A DNA stretch of 64,000 nt from Segetibacter sp. 3557_3 (GTDB taxonomy: Bacteria > Bacteroidota > Bacteroidia > Chitinophagales > Chitinophagaceae), in assembly GCF_004354985.1 (NCBI RefSeq), contig NZ_SMSK01000019.1, positions 1 to 64,000 of the forward strand, given 5' to 3'. Every line of letters begins with the position of its first letter. Position 1 is the first letter of the stretch. The notes under the pieces were generated by a model. That model did no database searches, was not told the origin of the DNA, and was given only the letters and a program-made list of their open reading frames with translations. The position numbers and the translations under genes were made by a program. Shown piece by piece: positions 54,904-63,692 of the stretch.

Positions 54904-56031
54904 GTGGCCAATCATCAGCTTCGCATTTTCCGAAATCCAATTATCTATTTTCTCGTTCTCATGCTTTTTGTTCGCTTGGATGCCCACGCGCAGCAGTCGA
55001 ATGAAGACATTTTTAAAAGCAAGTACATAAAAAACACGCTTCAAAAAGTTACGACCTGGCAGTTGCAAAACCCCAAGCACAGGCCGACCGATTGGACGAA
55101 TGGTGCGTTTTACGCCGGGGTGGTGGCCGCTTATCAAACCACCAAAGCAGGATTTATACGGGACTCGCTACTTGCCCTTGGCGAAAGAACTGGTTGGCAG
55201 CCTGGTCCGCGTTACGACCATGCCGATGATATTGCAATCAGCCAGACCTATATTGATGTTTACCGGATGAAAAAGGACCGTAAAATGATACAAGGTACCA
55301 TTGACACGGTGCAAAAGTTACGTACGGTTCCTGGTCCTGAAATGAAGCGACATGGGATTACGTGGTGGTGGTGTGATGCCCTGTTTATGGCACCGCCAAC
55401 GCTTGCAAAACTTGCAGTTACCCTGAAAGATCCTTCCTACCTGGCGCTTAATGATTCACTTTTCAGGCAGACCTACGATTTGCTATACAACACTACAGAA
55501 CACCTGTTTGCCCGCGACGCCAGCTACCTGGTAACTAAAGAAGGGGTTGGTAAACGTGAAAAAAATGGCAAGCTGGTTTTCTGGTCGCGTGGTAATGGCT
55601 GGGTAATGGGTGGCCTGGTGAGGTTACTTGAAGAAATGCCCACCAACCATCCAACCCGTAACTTCTACCTGGGTATCTATCGCGAGATGGCAGAAAAAAT
55701 TATTACGCTTCAACAGCAAGACGGTTTGTGGCGGGCCAGTTTATTGGATCCTGAATCGTACCCGGGTGGAGAAGGCAGCGGTTCCGGTTTTTATTGTTAT
55801 GCATTGGCCTGGGGGATCAACAGGGGACTATTACCAAAAGACAAATACCTGCCCGCGGTACAAAAGGCATGGACAGGTTTAAACACCTTGTTATCCCCTG
55901 ATGGCCGTGTGGGCTGGGTACAACCGATTGGGGCTGATCCGCAGAAGAACTTCAGTGCAGAAAGTTGGGAAGTGTATGGTGCAGGAGCTTTCCTGCTTGC
56001 TGGCTCCGAGGTAATCAAATTGAAGCGGTAG
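54904..56031 (+). CDS. Glycoside hydrolase family 88/105 (unsaturated rhamnogalacturonyl hydrolase-like)
   Basis: The 375-residue protein begins at a GTG (MANHQLRIFRNPIIYFLVLM) with a signal peptide ending near DAHAQ; no ATG exists before it. The (alpha/alpha)6-barrel markers are TDWTNGAFYAGVVAAY, YDHADDIAISQTYIDVY with the catalytic Asp region, WWWCDALFMAPPTLAKL and FWSRGNGWVMGGLVRLL. These match GH105, which removes unsaturated uronic acid from rhamnogalacturonan oligosaccharides. A pectate-lyase-like protein is encoded 3 kb away, so the two may act on pectin side products, though they are not in one operon. Confidence 0.88.
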   Translation: MANHQLRIFRNPIIYFLVLMLFVRLDAHAQQSNEDIFKSKYIKNTLQKVTTWQLQNPKHRPTDWTNGAFYAGVVAAYQTTKAGFIRDSLLALGERTGWQPGPRYDHADDIAISQTYIDVYRMKKDRKMIQGTIDTVQKLRTVPGPEMKRHGITWWWCDALFMAPPTLAKLAVTLKDPSYLALNDSLFRQTYDLLYNTTEHLFARDASYLVTKEGVGKREKNGKLVFWSRGNGWVMGGLVRLLEEMPTNHPTRNFYLGIYREMAEKIITLQQQDGLWRASLLDPESYPGGEGSGSGFYCYALAWGINRGLLPKDKYLPAVQKAWTGLNTLLSPDGRVGWVQPIGADPQKNFSAESWEVYGAGAFLLAGSEVIKLKR

Positions 56032-56185
56032 TAGGCCGCTGCGCCATTAATTGGATTCATTGGCAACTTGTATTATCGCACTTGTCTAAATGAGCCCCCG
56101 ACAAAGTCTATTTTGACACCGGTTTTCCGGCTCTTGCTGCTTTAGTTTTGTGGAAAATACAAGTGTTCACGGTAACCCCATTGTC

Positions 56186-56794
56186 ATGAAATCAACTTCC
56201 ATTTTATTATCCGTTTTGCTGTTGCTGGCCTTTAAAACAAAAGATAACCCACTCACGCAGGCAGAACGTAACTATGCTTCCACATCGCTTAATACAACTG
56301 CGCTGGAGGTAGCCAGTTCAATCAAAGGTTTGTCTAATGCACAGCTAAAGTTTAAACCTGGCCCAGACAAATGGTCGATTGAAGAATGTATGAAACACAT
56401 TGCTGTTTCGGAAAAGAACTTGTGGAATTTGGTTGAAACTTCCCTGAAGCAGCCGGCTAACCCGGAAAAGAGGATTGAACTTAAAAATACAGATGAACAG
56501 GTTATAAAAGGCGGTGAGAGCCGGGAAAATAAGGTAAAAACGTTTGACGCACTGAAACCAGAAAACACTTCGTTTACTTCCGCTGCTCATGCGCTTACTT
56601 CCTTCACAGAAAGCAGGGAAAAACTAATTGCATTTGTAAACAGCACCACCGAAGACCTTCGCAATCACGTGACCATCTTACCAATGGGAAGCTTCGACGC
56701 TTACCAACTTATCCTGCTGATATCGTCGCACAGCAAGCGGCACACGAAACAGATTGACGAAGTAAAGGCAGACCCAAACTTTCCTAAAAGCTAG
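56186..56794 (+). CDS. Exported DinB-like protein
   Basis: About 202 residues from the ATG at 56186 (MKSTSILLSVLLLLAFKTKD), which gives a hydrophobic signal peptide; the GTG at 56150 adds 12 residues before it. The four-helix DinB_2 pattern is visible in SIKGLSNAQLKFKPGPDKWS, EECMKHIAVSEKNLW and ISSHSKRHTKQIDEVK, with His residues for a metal site. DinB-like proteins are thiol-transferase or metal-binding folds. The role is unknown. The signal peptide suggests the periplasm, which is less usual for the family. Confidence 0.8.
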   Translation: MKSTSILLSVLLLLAFKTKDNPLTQAERNYASTSLNTTALEVASSIKGLSNAQLKFKPGPDKWSIEECMKHIAVSEKNLWNLVETSLKQPANPEKRIELKNTDEQVIKGGESRENKVKTFDALKPENTSFTSAAHALTSFTESREKLIAFVNSTTEDLRNHVTILPMGSFDAYQLILLISSHSKRHTKQIDEVKADPNFPKS

Positions 56795-56988
56795 ACCCGG
56801 ACCAGTCAGTAGCAGCGATTTGCCCGGGCTAACAGGGATGACTAACTTATTCCAGGGCCCTCATAATTTGGGCTCCGTGCCTTCCGCGGAATACCTGCAG
56901 GTGTAGGCTGCTTCGCCTTTTGTCGCCGGGGGCATATTATTACTGCAGTTGGTTGTTTAGCAGCCTATGGTGATTCCATTTTACAGAA

Positions 56989-57294
56989 TTAATGCAGCCA
57001 ATCACATCCGTAGATATTCAGTAAGGATGGCCAGACTTCGTTCATCAAATCACCCCTGGATACCCCTGTTTCTACCGTCACTGTTGGCCGCCTTTTAGAT
57101 GAAGGGAAACTACAGTTTGCATCAATGAAAGCAGTTGTGTTTAATATTACACCGCCGGCAAAAGGTTGCAGAATGGCTGAAACCTCGAGTGGGATTTTAT
57201 TCTTTGCCAATACCGGTTGGGTAAATAGTCCTGGTTGTTGAGCCAACAGCACCGGTAAAAGACCTAAGAGGAACAGTATGGAGAACTTTCTCAT
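56989..57294 (-). CDS. Small exported hypothetical protein (uncertain)
   Basis: The 101-residue ORF starts with a good signal peptide (MRKFSILFLLGLLPVLLAQ). The rest has no recognised domain and contains two Cys and a Ser/Arg/Lys patch (CSFPSSKRRPTVTVETG). No neighbour gene points to a function. It could also be a remnant of a longer secreted protein. Confidence 0.4.
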   Translation of the reverse strand: MRKFSILFLLGLLPVLLAQQPGLFTQPVLAKNKIPLEVSAILQPFAGGVILNTTAFIDANCSFPSSKRRPTVTVETGVSRGDLMNEVWPSLLNIYGCDWLH

Positions 57295-57585
57295 AGTTTA
57301 TAATGTTTTCGGGTTTAAGCCCCATTGCTTACGACCACAACATTAACACACATCTAATTCGGCTTTTATGGTATGTGTTGAACATGCCGATAAATGTTAC
57401 CATTCGACCAGGATGATCTCCGGATAACAAAACAAGACTCGTCAACGGGTATATTCCATTTTCGTGAAAGCAGTATGTACCCGTCGCTCTTCTGAAGCAG
57501 GATTCACCACATATTCTGATCGTTTCGTCACTTTCCACCCAACACGGTCTTGTTAATGGACTAGCATTGCAGTCTAAACAATACC

Positions 57586-59115
57586 ATGACAGACTTAATA
57601 AAAAAGCCAACAAATTTTAACCGGATTGAATTCTGGGGAGCAGCGACCATATTTGTATTTATCATCTTCTTTTTTGTAACCGAAGGCATCGGGAATATTG
57701 TGAAAGACACGGCCCCGAACATGTTTCTGTTTGAACTTGCAGGCGTGCCTTTCGACGGCTACTCCAACTACTTCGTTCCCTTACTCATCAAGTACACCAC
57801 GCTTTTTACTGCTTTTGTGCTGCTCAATTTTCTTTTGATACCCAGGCTTCTGAAGCGGGAAGCCATGATAAAAAATACCCTGCTGGTTATACTGGTTTTT
57901 ATTTCCGCTTTTTTAATCTTTGGCGCAGCGGATACATGGTTGGACGGCCATCTTTTTCCACAATATGCTTCTCCCGTACTGGCACAAAATGTAATATTTC
58001 AAAAGAGCCTTTTGTATACGTGCTGGTTGTCGGCCGTTTTCTTTTTTTACAGCCTGATCAAATATGCGGGTATTTATCTCTTATACAACTCGGAACTCAT
58101 TAGGACACGATACCCATTTGTAACACGTGAGATTATTGTTTCCGTAATTGTTTGGATGATTACCATGTTTCTGCTGGTTGTAGGAGATGCAGATAAAGAG
58201 ATAGCCTTAGCCTGGGGCTGCATCATCCCATCCGGGATCATATGGTTTTCGTTTGCGTTTTACTATCTCATACCAAGGTCGGTGAACAAGAAGAGATCCT
58301 TCCTGCTCTACATCGGAAAAACTTTTTTGATACTCCTGGTTACCTATTTGCCGGTTGCCTTGTTGATTATGTTGATCGTACAGGATGATGATGACGCTTT
58401 TAGCTTTAGCCTTTTTAATGCGCTTTTTCAACTATTCATTACCGCACCATTATCGTGGGTATTATATAAGCAACACCTGAAAGGAAACGAAGAAGTTTAT
58501 GTATTAAAAAAAGAGCTCGGAAAGTCAAACGCAAGCTTTGATTTTTTACGTTCTCAAATCAATCCGCATTTTTTGTTCAATGCACTCAATACCATTTATG
58601 GCACCGCCATACAGGAAAAAGCTGAGCGTACAAGTGAAGGAATCGAAAAACTTGGTGATATGATGCGGTTTATGTTGCAGGAAAATATGCAGGACAAAAT
58701 CTCGCTGGCGCGCGAGGTAGAATATCTTAATAATTACATCAGCCTTCAAAGATTGCGAACCGATACAAGCCCCGGAATAAACATTGAAACAAATATCCAT
58801 GCATCGGTGATGCCTGTTGAGATCGCACCAATGTTATTGATACCTTTTGTAGAAAATGCCTTTAAACATGGGATAAGTTTCCGCGAGCCCTCTCATATTA
58901 AAGTTAACCTGGAGGTTAAGGATGGGGGACTTTACTTTGACGTTTACAATACCAAGCACGTTAAAGTACAGAATGATCCGGAAAAAGACAAAAGCGGGAT
59001 CGGGCTGACCAATGTTAAACAGCGTTTACAACTGTTGTATCCCCGCAAGCATGAACTTATTATTCGCGAAACCAGCAACCAGTTTTTTGTACACCTTACA
59101 CTGCAATTAACTTAA
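57586..59115 (+). CDS. LytS-type sensor histidine kinase (PF06580 family)
   Basis: The 509-residue inner-membrane protein has about eight hydrophobic helices in its first 300 residues. The kinase core follows: FLRSQINPHFLFNALNTIYG with the phosphorylatable His of NPHFLFN, then REVEYLNNYISLQRLR. The HATPase domain has IPFVENAFKHGIS and GIGLTNVKQRLQLLY. It is followed, after a 263-base gap with a repeat element, by a LytTR response regulator gene. This is the common Bacteroidota LytS/LytR pair. The signal is unknown. Confidence 0.9.
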   Translation: MTDLIKKPTNFNRIEFWGAATIFVFIIFFFVTEGIGNIVKDTAPNMFLFELAGVPFDGYSNYFVPLLIKYTTLFTAFVLLNFLLIPRLLKREAMIKNTLLVILVFISAFLIFGAADTWLDGHLFPQYASPVLAQNVIFQKSLLYTCWLSAVFFFYSLIKYAGIYLLYNSELIRTRYPFVTREIIVSVIVWMITMFLLVVGDADKEIALAWGCIIPSGIIWFSFAFYYLIPRSVNKKRSFLLYIGKTFLILLVTYLPVALLIMLIVQDDDDAFSFSLFNALFQLFITAPLSWVLYKQHLKGNEEVYVLKKELGKSNASFDFLRSQINPHFLFNALNTIYGTAIQEKAERTSEGIEKLGDMMRFMLQENMQDKISLAREVEYLNNYISLQRLRTDTSPGINIETNIHASVMPVEIAPMLLIPFVENAFKHGISFREPSHIKVNLEVKDGGLYFDVYNTKHVKVQNDPEKDKSGIGLTNVKQRLQLLYPRKHELIIRETSNQFFVHLTLQLT

Positions 59116-59137
59116 ACTGGTTTTCGTGCCTGGTCTG

Positions 59138-59275
59138 TTTTTGGGAGCCGGCCGTAGATAGCTGCGGGCCCGGTTCCCGCCCGGATGGACCCCCGGCAGA
59201 ATGATTTCTTGTCGGGCTGGCGGTGCGAACGGGTTTCTCTCCCTTGTACGGTATAACACTATTCACCCCAATATG
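59138..59275 (+). repeat. Dispersed repeat element, copy G
   Basis: Starts with TTTTTGGGAGCCGGC (59138-59152), a sequence shared with copy B (TTTTTTGGGAGCCGGC). A different GC-rich insert follows, then the core CTCTCCCTTGTAC (59234-59246 region), then CTATTCACCC as in copy E. It lies between the LytS and LytTR genes. Confidence 0.6.
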
Positions 59276-59378
59276 TCCGTAAGTTCCGGCAACATGCATT
59301 TGCCAAATTAATTTAGGGCGCAGCTTGTCTGGCAGCTGTTATAACTTTAACCTTACCCGGTTAACACCCGTATACTTC

Positions 59379-60059
59379 ATGAAAGCGATTGCAATAGATG
59401 ATGAGCCAATAGCATTAGAGATCGTTAAGTCGCATGCTTCCAGGGTGCCTTACCTTGATCTTAAGGCAACCTTTACGGACGCTTTTAAGGCATTGGAATA
59501 TTTGCAGAAAGAACATGTAGACCTCATTTTCCTCGACATCAAAATGCCGGATATGTCGGGGATCGACTTCTTTAACAGCCTTAATAAAAAGCCGCTTGTT
59601 ATTTTCACCACTGCATACACTGAACATGCAGTAACCAGTTTCGAACTGGACGCAGTTGATTATCTGCTAAAGCCATTTTCGCTTTCCCGCTTTATCAAAG
59701 GCTGCAACAAAGCTTTTGAGCTATTTAACTTCAGGAACACATCCGAGCCCATCGACTTTCTTTATGTAAAAACGGGCTACGAACAGGTAAAGGTTTATTT
59801 TGACGATATCCTGTACCTGGAAGCCACCGGCAACTATGTGACATTTGTCTCAAAAGATAGTTCGCTTCTTTCCCGCATTACACTCGCAGAAGCAATTGGA
59901 CTGCTTCCGGCCAATAAATTTGCGCGGGTTCACCGTTCTTACCTGGTGGCCATAAACAAGATCAATAAGGTCGATCGCCAGCAGGTTACGATTAATAAAA
60001 CAGCCATCCCGGTAAGTGAGGCATACAGTAAGGAACTTAGTGCGCTGCTAAGCAGGTAA
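59379..60059 (+). CDS. LytTR-family response regulator
   Basis: About 226 residues from the ATG at 59379 (MKAIAIDDEPIALEIV); the longer frame to 59325 has no receiver character. The receiver has IDDEP, the phospho-acceptor Asp in DLIFLDIKMPDMSG and Lys in LLKPFS. The LytTR DNA-binding domain is at about residues 130-226 (VKVYFDDILYLEATGNYVTF, then FARVHRSYLVAINKINKV). It pairs with the upstream LytS-type kinase, although a repeat separates them. Confidence 0.9.
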   Translation: MKAIAIDDEPIALEIVKSHASRVPYLDLKATFTDAFKALEYLQKEHVDLIFLDIKMPDMSGIDFFNSLNKKPLVIFTTAYTEHAVTSFELDAVDYLLKPFSLSRFIKGCNKAFELFNFRNTSEPIDFLYVKTGYEQVKVYFDDILYLEATGNYVTFVSKDSSLLSRITLAEAIGLLPANKFARVHRSYLVAINKINKVDRQQVTINKTAIPVSEAYSKELSALLSR

Positions 60060-60263
60060 TCATTGTGCCCCGGTGGAAATCGTTTACAGGTATGGACTCT
60101 ACTAATCCCTTACCTCCCCAGGTTTATAATGGAATAAAACAATCCGTATACATCAAGAGGAAAGGCTCACAAAAAAATATTTTCAAAAAATTTGGCCTGC
60201 TTGTCCGGTTAGTGAATACTCATTCGTCAAAAGAGAAAGTATTTTTAACTCAAAACAAATGTT

Positions 60264-60602
60264 ATGGAAAAGTTCATGCTCATCTTTCATGGAGGAATTC
60301 AACAAGATGCCTCACCACAGGACATGCAGGCAAATATGGGAAAATGGATGGAGTGGATCGAAAAACTGGATAAAGACGGTAAATACGTTTCAGGTGAGGC
60401 GCTTTTACCCGGTGGTAAAGTTGTGACCAGCCCTACTGCGGTTACCGACGGACCATACACCGAAGGCAAAGAAGTGGTTGGTGGTTTTTTTGTAATCAAT
60501 GCAAATTCGATGGAAGATGCCGTTGGTGTTTGTCGTGATTACCCGGATTATGAATATGGCGGACAGGTACAGGTTCGACCAGTGATGCGGATAGAAATGT
60601 AG
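60264..60602 (+). CDS. DGPF-domain (YCII-like) protein
   Basis: The 112-residue protein has the YCII/DGPF pattern: KFMLIFHGGIQQ at the start, KYVSGEALLPGGKVV, TDGPYTEGKEVVGGFFV (the DGPF-like TDGPY core) and RDYPDYEYGGQVQVRPVM. It is 3 bases upstream of an ECF42-like sigma factor gene. DGPF genes next to ECF42 sigma factors are a known arrangement, and the pair is likely co-transcribed. The function of the small protein is unknown. Confidence 0.85.
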   Translation: MEKFMLIFHGGIQQDASPQDMQANMGKWMEWIEKLDKDGKYVSGEALLPGGKVVTSPTAVTDGPYTEGKEVVGGFFVINANSMEDAVGVCRDYPDYEYGGQVQVRPVMRIEM

Positions 60603-60605
60603 GGT

Positions 60606-61877
60606 ATGCAGGAACCTGTTAACAAAATAGTAGATCATCTTTTCCGGCATGAGTCGGGAAAGATGATTGCTGTTTTATCCAAACTGCTGGGGTTGCAAAA
60701 CCTCGGGGCAGCACAGGACCTGACACAAGATACCCTTGTGCAGGCACTGTATACCTGGAGTTACAAGGGTCTGCCCGATAACCCCACCGCATGGCTGTAC
60801 CGGGTAGCAAGAAACAAGGCCATAGACTACCTGAGGCGTGAAAAAACCTTCCGTGCTGTTCGCGCGCAACACGCAGTTTGGCTTAACGAACAATACACGG
60901 TTGATCCCGATGGATCCCTGTTTGAAGAAGGACAAATTGAAGATAGTTTGCTCAGGATGATGTTTGCCTGTTGCCACCCTGCTATCCCGGTTGAGTCGCA
61001 AATTGCGCTTGTACTTAAAACCTTGTGTGGTCTCAGTGTTCCTGAGATTGCAAGGGCCTTTCTCCGTGATGAAGAAACCATTTCAAAAAGGGTTTACCGG
61101 GCCAGGGAAAAAATCAAGGCTGAAAATATCGCCCTGGAATTGCCATTGTCGCACGAGCTTCCGGCAAGGCTCGATGCAGTTTTACATGCGCTATACCTGC
61201 TGTTTAACGAAGGGTATAACTCTTCTCAACCCGAACAACTCATCCGCGAGGATCTTTGTGAGGAAGCGATGCGCCTGGCTTTCCTGCTTACCCAAACCCC
61301 CGCAACCAACCTGCCCCGCACAAATGCGCTGTTGGCGCTTTTTTGCTTCCAGGCTTCGCGGCTCAAGGCACGCCTCGGCGAACAAGGGAATATTATTCTG
61401 CTAAAACAACAGGATCGAAGCAAGTGGTACCAGCCTCTCATCAGCAAAGGCTATTTCTTTCTCGATACGGCCACACAACACGAAACTTCTATTTACCATC
61501 TTGAAGCGGCCATTGCCTACCTGCATGCCGTTGCCCCGTCGTTTGAAGATACAGACTGGAAAGCTATTTATTACCTGTACCAGGTGCTTGCTACTGAACA
61601 CCCTACACCATTTATCCTGCTAAACAAAGCCATTGCTGCCTCGTATGCACTAGATAAAAGGACTGCGCTTGAAGCATTAAACAACATACAGGGACTCGAA
61701 AATTATTACCTGTATCATACTGCCATCGGCGAAATCTATTTCGACCTGCACGAGCATGAACAGGCGTTGAAGCACTATCAAAAAGCATTATCGCTTACCC
61801 GTTCTGTTGCCGAACAACAGTTACTACAGCAAAAGTTATTGGCTTGTGTAAATGGTTTTACCCCTTCCGAATTGTGA
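60606..61877 (+). CDS. ECF sigma factor with C-terminal TPR-like extension (ECF42 type)
   Basis: The 423-residue protein has a sigma-70 region 2 (AAQDLTQDTLVQALYTWSYK, then YRVARNKAIDYLRREK) and a region 4 HTH (TLCGLSVPEIARAFLRDEET, SKRVYRAREKIK). A C-terminal helical domain of about 230 residues follows, with TPR-like pairs (ALKHYQKALSLTRSVAEQQL). This length and the neighbouring DGPF protein match the ECF42 group, which has no anti-sigma factor and is thought to be self-controlled by the C-terminal domain. The target promoters are unknown. Confidence 0.87.
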   Translation: MQEPVNKIVDHLFRHESGKMIAVLSKLLGLQNLGAAQDLTQDTLVQALYTWSYKGLPDNPTAWLYRVARNKAIDYLRREKTFRAVRAQHAVWLNEQYTVDPDGSLFEEGQIEDSLLRMMFACCHPAIPVESQIALVLKTLCGLSVPEIARAFLRDEETISKRVYRAREKIKAENIALELPLSHELPARLDAVLHALYLLFNEGYNSSQPEQLIREDLCEEAMRLAFLLTQTPATNLPRTNALLALFCFQASRLKARLGEQGNIILLKQQDRSKWYQPLISKGYFFLDTATQHETSIYHLEAAIAYLHAVAPSFEDTDWKAIYYLYQVLATEHPTPFILLNKAIAASYALDKRTALEALNNIQGLENYYLYHTAIGEIYFDLHEHEQALKHYQKALSLTRSVAEQQLLQQKLLACVNGFTPSEL

Positions 61878-61958
61878 TTAGTTCATGGTTTTATTTCACC
61901 TTCTGTATTCGATTTAGTAATTGAATCAACCTTCTGCCCGGAATGTTGTTAGGCTTCA

Positions 61959-61991
61959 TTGCGACTCATACGCTCCGTTTTACTAAATTCG
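61959..61991 (+). promoter_or_regulatory. Possible promoter of the BamA-like gene
   Basis: TTG (61959-61961) and TAAATTCG (61984-61991) fit the Bacteroidota -33/-7 pair with 22 bases between them. The ATG is 26 bases downstream. Confidence 0.3.
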
Positions 61992-62016
61992 CGCGCATAT
62001 TTTTACACTGTACATT

Positions 62017-63171
62017 ATGTTGATTGAACCGGGTTCTTTTAAGCGGATATTATGCCTTTGCGCAATGGTTTTAATAACCGTTAATGTCACCAAAGCTCAG
62101 GTACTGAAGAAAAGCTTCAACTGGCTGCTGCATCATTCAATTATCGACACGACTTCACCTGGCAATCCCAGCTTCCGCCTTTACCCAACCCTTGCGTATG
62201 CGCCCGAAACCGATCTCGAAATTGGTATTACAACCTTATACCTTTTCCAGGCAAATAAAGATACCAATAACCGGATCAGCGAATTAAATGCTTTTACTTT
62301 TTTTACGCTGCAGAGCCAATATGGTCTGTGGCTCGAAAATGCCATTTATGGCAATAAAGACAAGTGGTTTATTTTGGGACGTACACGGTTTCAACGTTTT
62401 CCCTTGTTGTATTATGGCATTGGTCCGAAAGCAATTAAGGACCACCCTGCCACCATCGATGCAAATTACTTTGTGTTTCGCCAACGGGTACTCCGCAATA
62501 TTGCTCCCAACCTTTTCCTCGGACCGGAGATAGACTACCAGAGCCTTTATAATACCATTGTCGAGCACCATAAGGATGATCCTATCCGCGAGATGCCACC
62601 GGGTAGCAACGGTTCATCAAACCTGGGACTTGGTGGCGCCATTGTATACGACAACAGGCATAATGTCTTGAATGTTCGAAAAGGATATTTTGCCGAGGTG
62701 GGCCTGCTTAATTACTCACCCCGGTTGGGCAGCAAATATGGATTTACAGGTATTAATGCCGATTTCCGCAATTACCAACCGGTGAATAAAAGAGACGTTC
62801 TTGCCTTTCAGTTTACCGGGAACTTCTTTACGGGCGACGTGCCTTTTAACCAGATGGCATTTATGGGTGGCGAAACCATGATGCGTGGATACTATTATGG
62901 CCGTTACCGCGATAAGAATATGCTTGCCGCCCAGGCTGAATACCGTATGCTTCCTTTTGGATTTAGTAAACGCATTGGTGCCGCAGTATTTGCCGGTACA
63001 GCAGTCGTCGCGCCACGTATAGGCGATTTCGAAGCTAAAAACCTTAAACTCACCGGGGGTGCAGGTCTGCGGTATTTGCTCTTTCCTAAAAAAGACATCT
63101 TTGTCAGGCTCGACTTAGGGGTAACCCAGGAAGGCATCGGGGTCTACTTTTTTACCGGTGAAGCTTTTTGA
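62017..63171 (+). CDS. BamA/TamA-family outer-membrane beta-barrel protein
   Basis: The 384-residue protein has a signal peptide (CLCAMVLITVNVTKAQ, ending near residue 28). It lacks POTRA repeats. The rest is a bacterial surface antigen (D15) barrel, with FFTGDVPFNQMAFMGGETMM and RGYYYGRYRDKNMLAAQAEY, a variant of the RGF/Y motif, and an amphipathic strand near the end (IFVRLDLGVTQEGIGVYFFT). Short POTRA-less members of unknown role are common in this phylum. The gene is single. Confidence 0.85.
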   Translation: MLIEPGSFKRILCLCAMVLITVNVTKAQVLKKSFNWLLHHSIIDTTSPGNPSFRLYPTLAYAPETDLEIGITTLYLFQANKDTNNRISELNAFTFFTLQSQYGLWLENAIYGNKDKWFILGRTRFQRFPLLYYGIGPKAIKDHPATIDANYFVFRQRVLRNIAPNLFLGPEIDYQSLYNTIVEHHKDDPIREMPPGSNGSSNLGLGGAIVYDNRHNVLNVRKGYFAEVGLLNYSPRLGSKYGFTGINADFRNYQPVNKRDVLAFQFTGNFFTGDVPFNQMAFMGGETMMRGYYYGRYRDKNMLAAQAEYRMLPFGFSKRIGAAVFAGTAVVAPRIGDFEAKNLKLTGGAGLRYLLFPKKDIFVRLDLGVTQEGIGVYFFTGEAF

Positions 63172-63386
63172 TGCTTCAATAGGATTTCCTCAACAAACAA
63201 CTTCTGCAACAAGCCTATATCCGTTGGTGAGCATCGTTATTGCCATTAATGCAGTCGAGCTGCCTGCTCCTCTACTGGTATCAGGATCTACCCGACCCTA
63301 CCCGTAACCACCCGCTTGTTTTCGGGAGCCTTTAAAGAAATGACTTTATTCCAGATTGAGGCATTATTCCTTGCCAACCCGCTTTA

Positions 63387-63398
63387 TCCAATGTAATG
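63387..63398. repeat. Left 12-bp direct repeat flanking copy B
   Basis: TCCAATGTAATG, repeated exactly at 63531-63542 just outside the right end of the element. Confidence 0.65.
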
Positions 63399-63400
63399 CA

Positions 63401-63530
63401 ATGTCGTTGACTTAAGAACTTTTTTTGGGAGCCGGCGTTCGGAAAACTATTGAGCATCGTTGTGTCACTCACTTGTACTTGCAGCTATTCTGTTCGGCTT
63501 TTTTTTATCTGATGCTTAAGTAAACGACAT
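63401..63530 (+). repeat. Dispersed repeat element, copy B, with terminal inverted repeats
   Basis: The left end ATGTCGTTGACTTAAG (63401-63416) is the inverse of CTTAAGTAAACGACAT (63515-63530) with one mismatch. Inside are TTTTTTGGGAGCCGGC and the core GTGTCACTCACTTGTAC (63462-63478). It matches copy A in both ends and in length. Confidence 0.7.
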
Positions 63531-63542
63531 TCCAATGTAATG
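63531..63542. repeat. Right 12-bp direct repeat flanking copy B
   Basis: TCCAATGTAATG, identical to 63387-63398. The pair may be a target-site duplication, though two extra bases separate the left copy from the element. Confidence 0.65.
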
Positions 63543-63627
63543 GTTTATTATCGCCTTCCTGCATTTTAACGTCTGCGTTCATCCGTAATAAAAACCCCTT
63601 ATCCTTGGGAGGTATTTTCCTTCCTGT

Positions 63628-63663
63628 TTTGACTTCTACTAAACACAAATCCGGCAACCTTTG
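63628..63663 (+). promoter_or_regulatory. Possible promoter of the last gene
   Basis: TTTG (63628-63631) and AACCTTTG (63656-63663) resemble the Bacteroidota -33 and -7 boxes, with 24 bases between. The ATG is 30 bases downstream. Confidence 0.35.
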
Positions 63664-63692
63664 CCCGTTGAAAAAGAATAAATTTTTTAACG

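Larger units (their letters stand above)
63172..63692. other. Intergenic region with repeat copy B and a promoter-like site
   Basis: About 520 bases with no ORF. It holds the repeat copy with inverted ends at 63401-63530 and its flanking direct repeats, then the promoter region of the last gene. Confidence 0.5.

Noticed and set aside
57329-57613. A 94-residue minus-strand ORF before the LytS-type gene.
   Set aside because: It has no domain or plausible start context and overlaps the LytS start.
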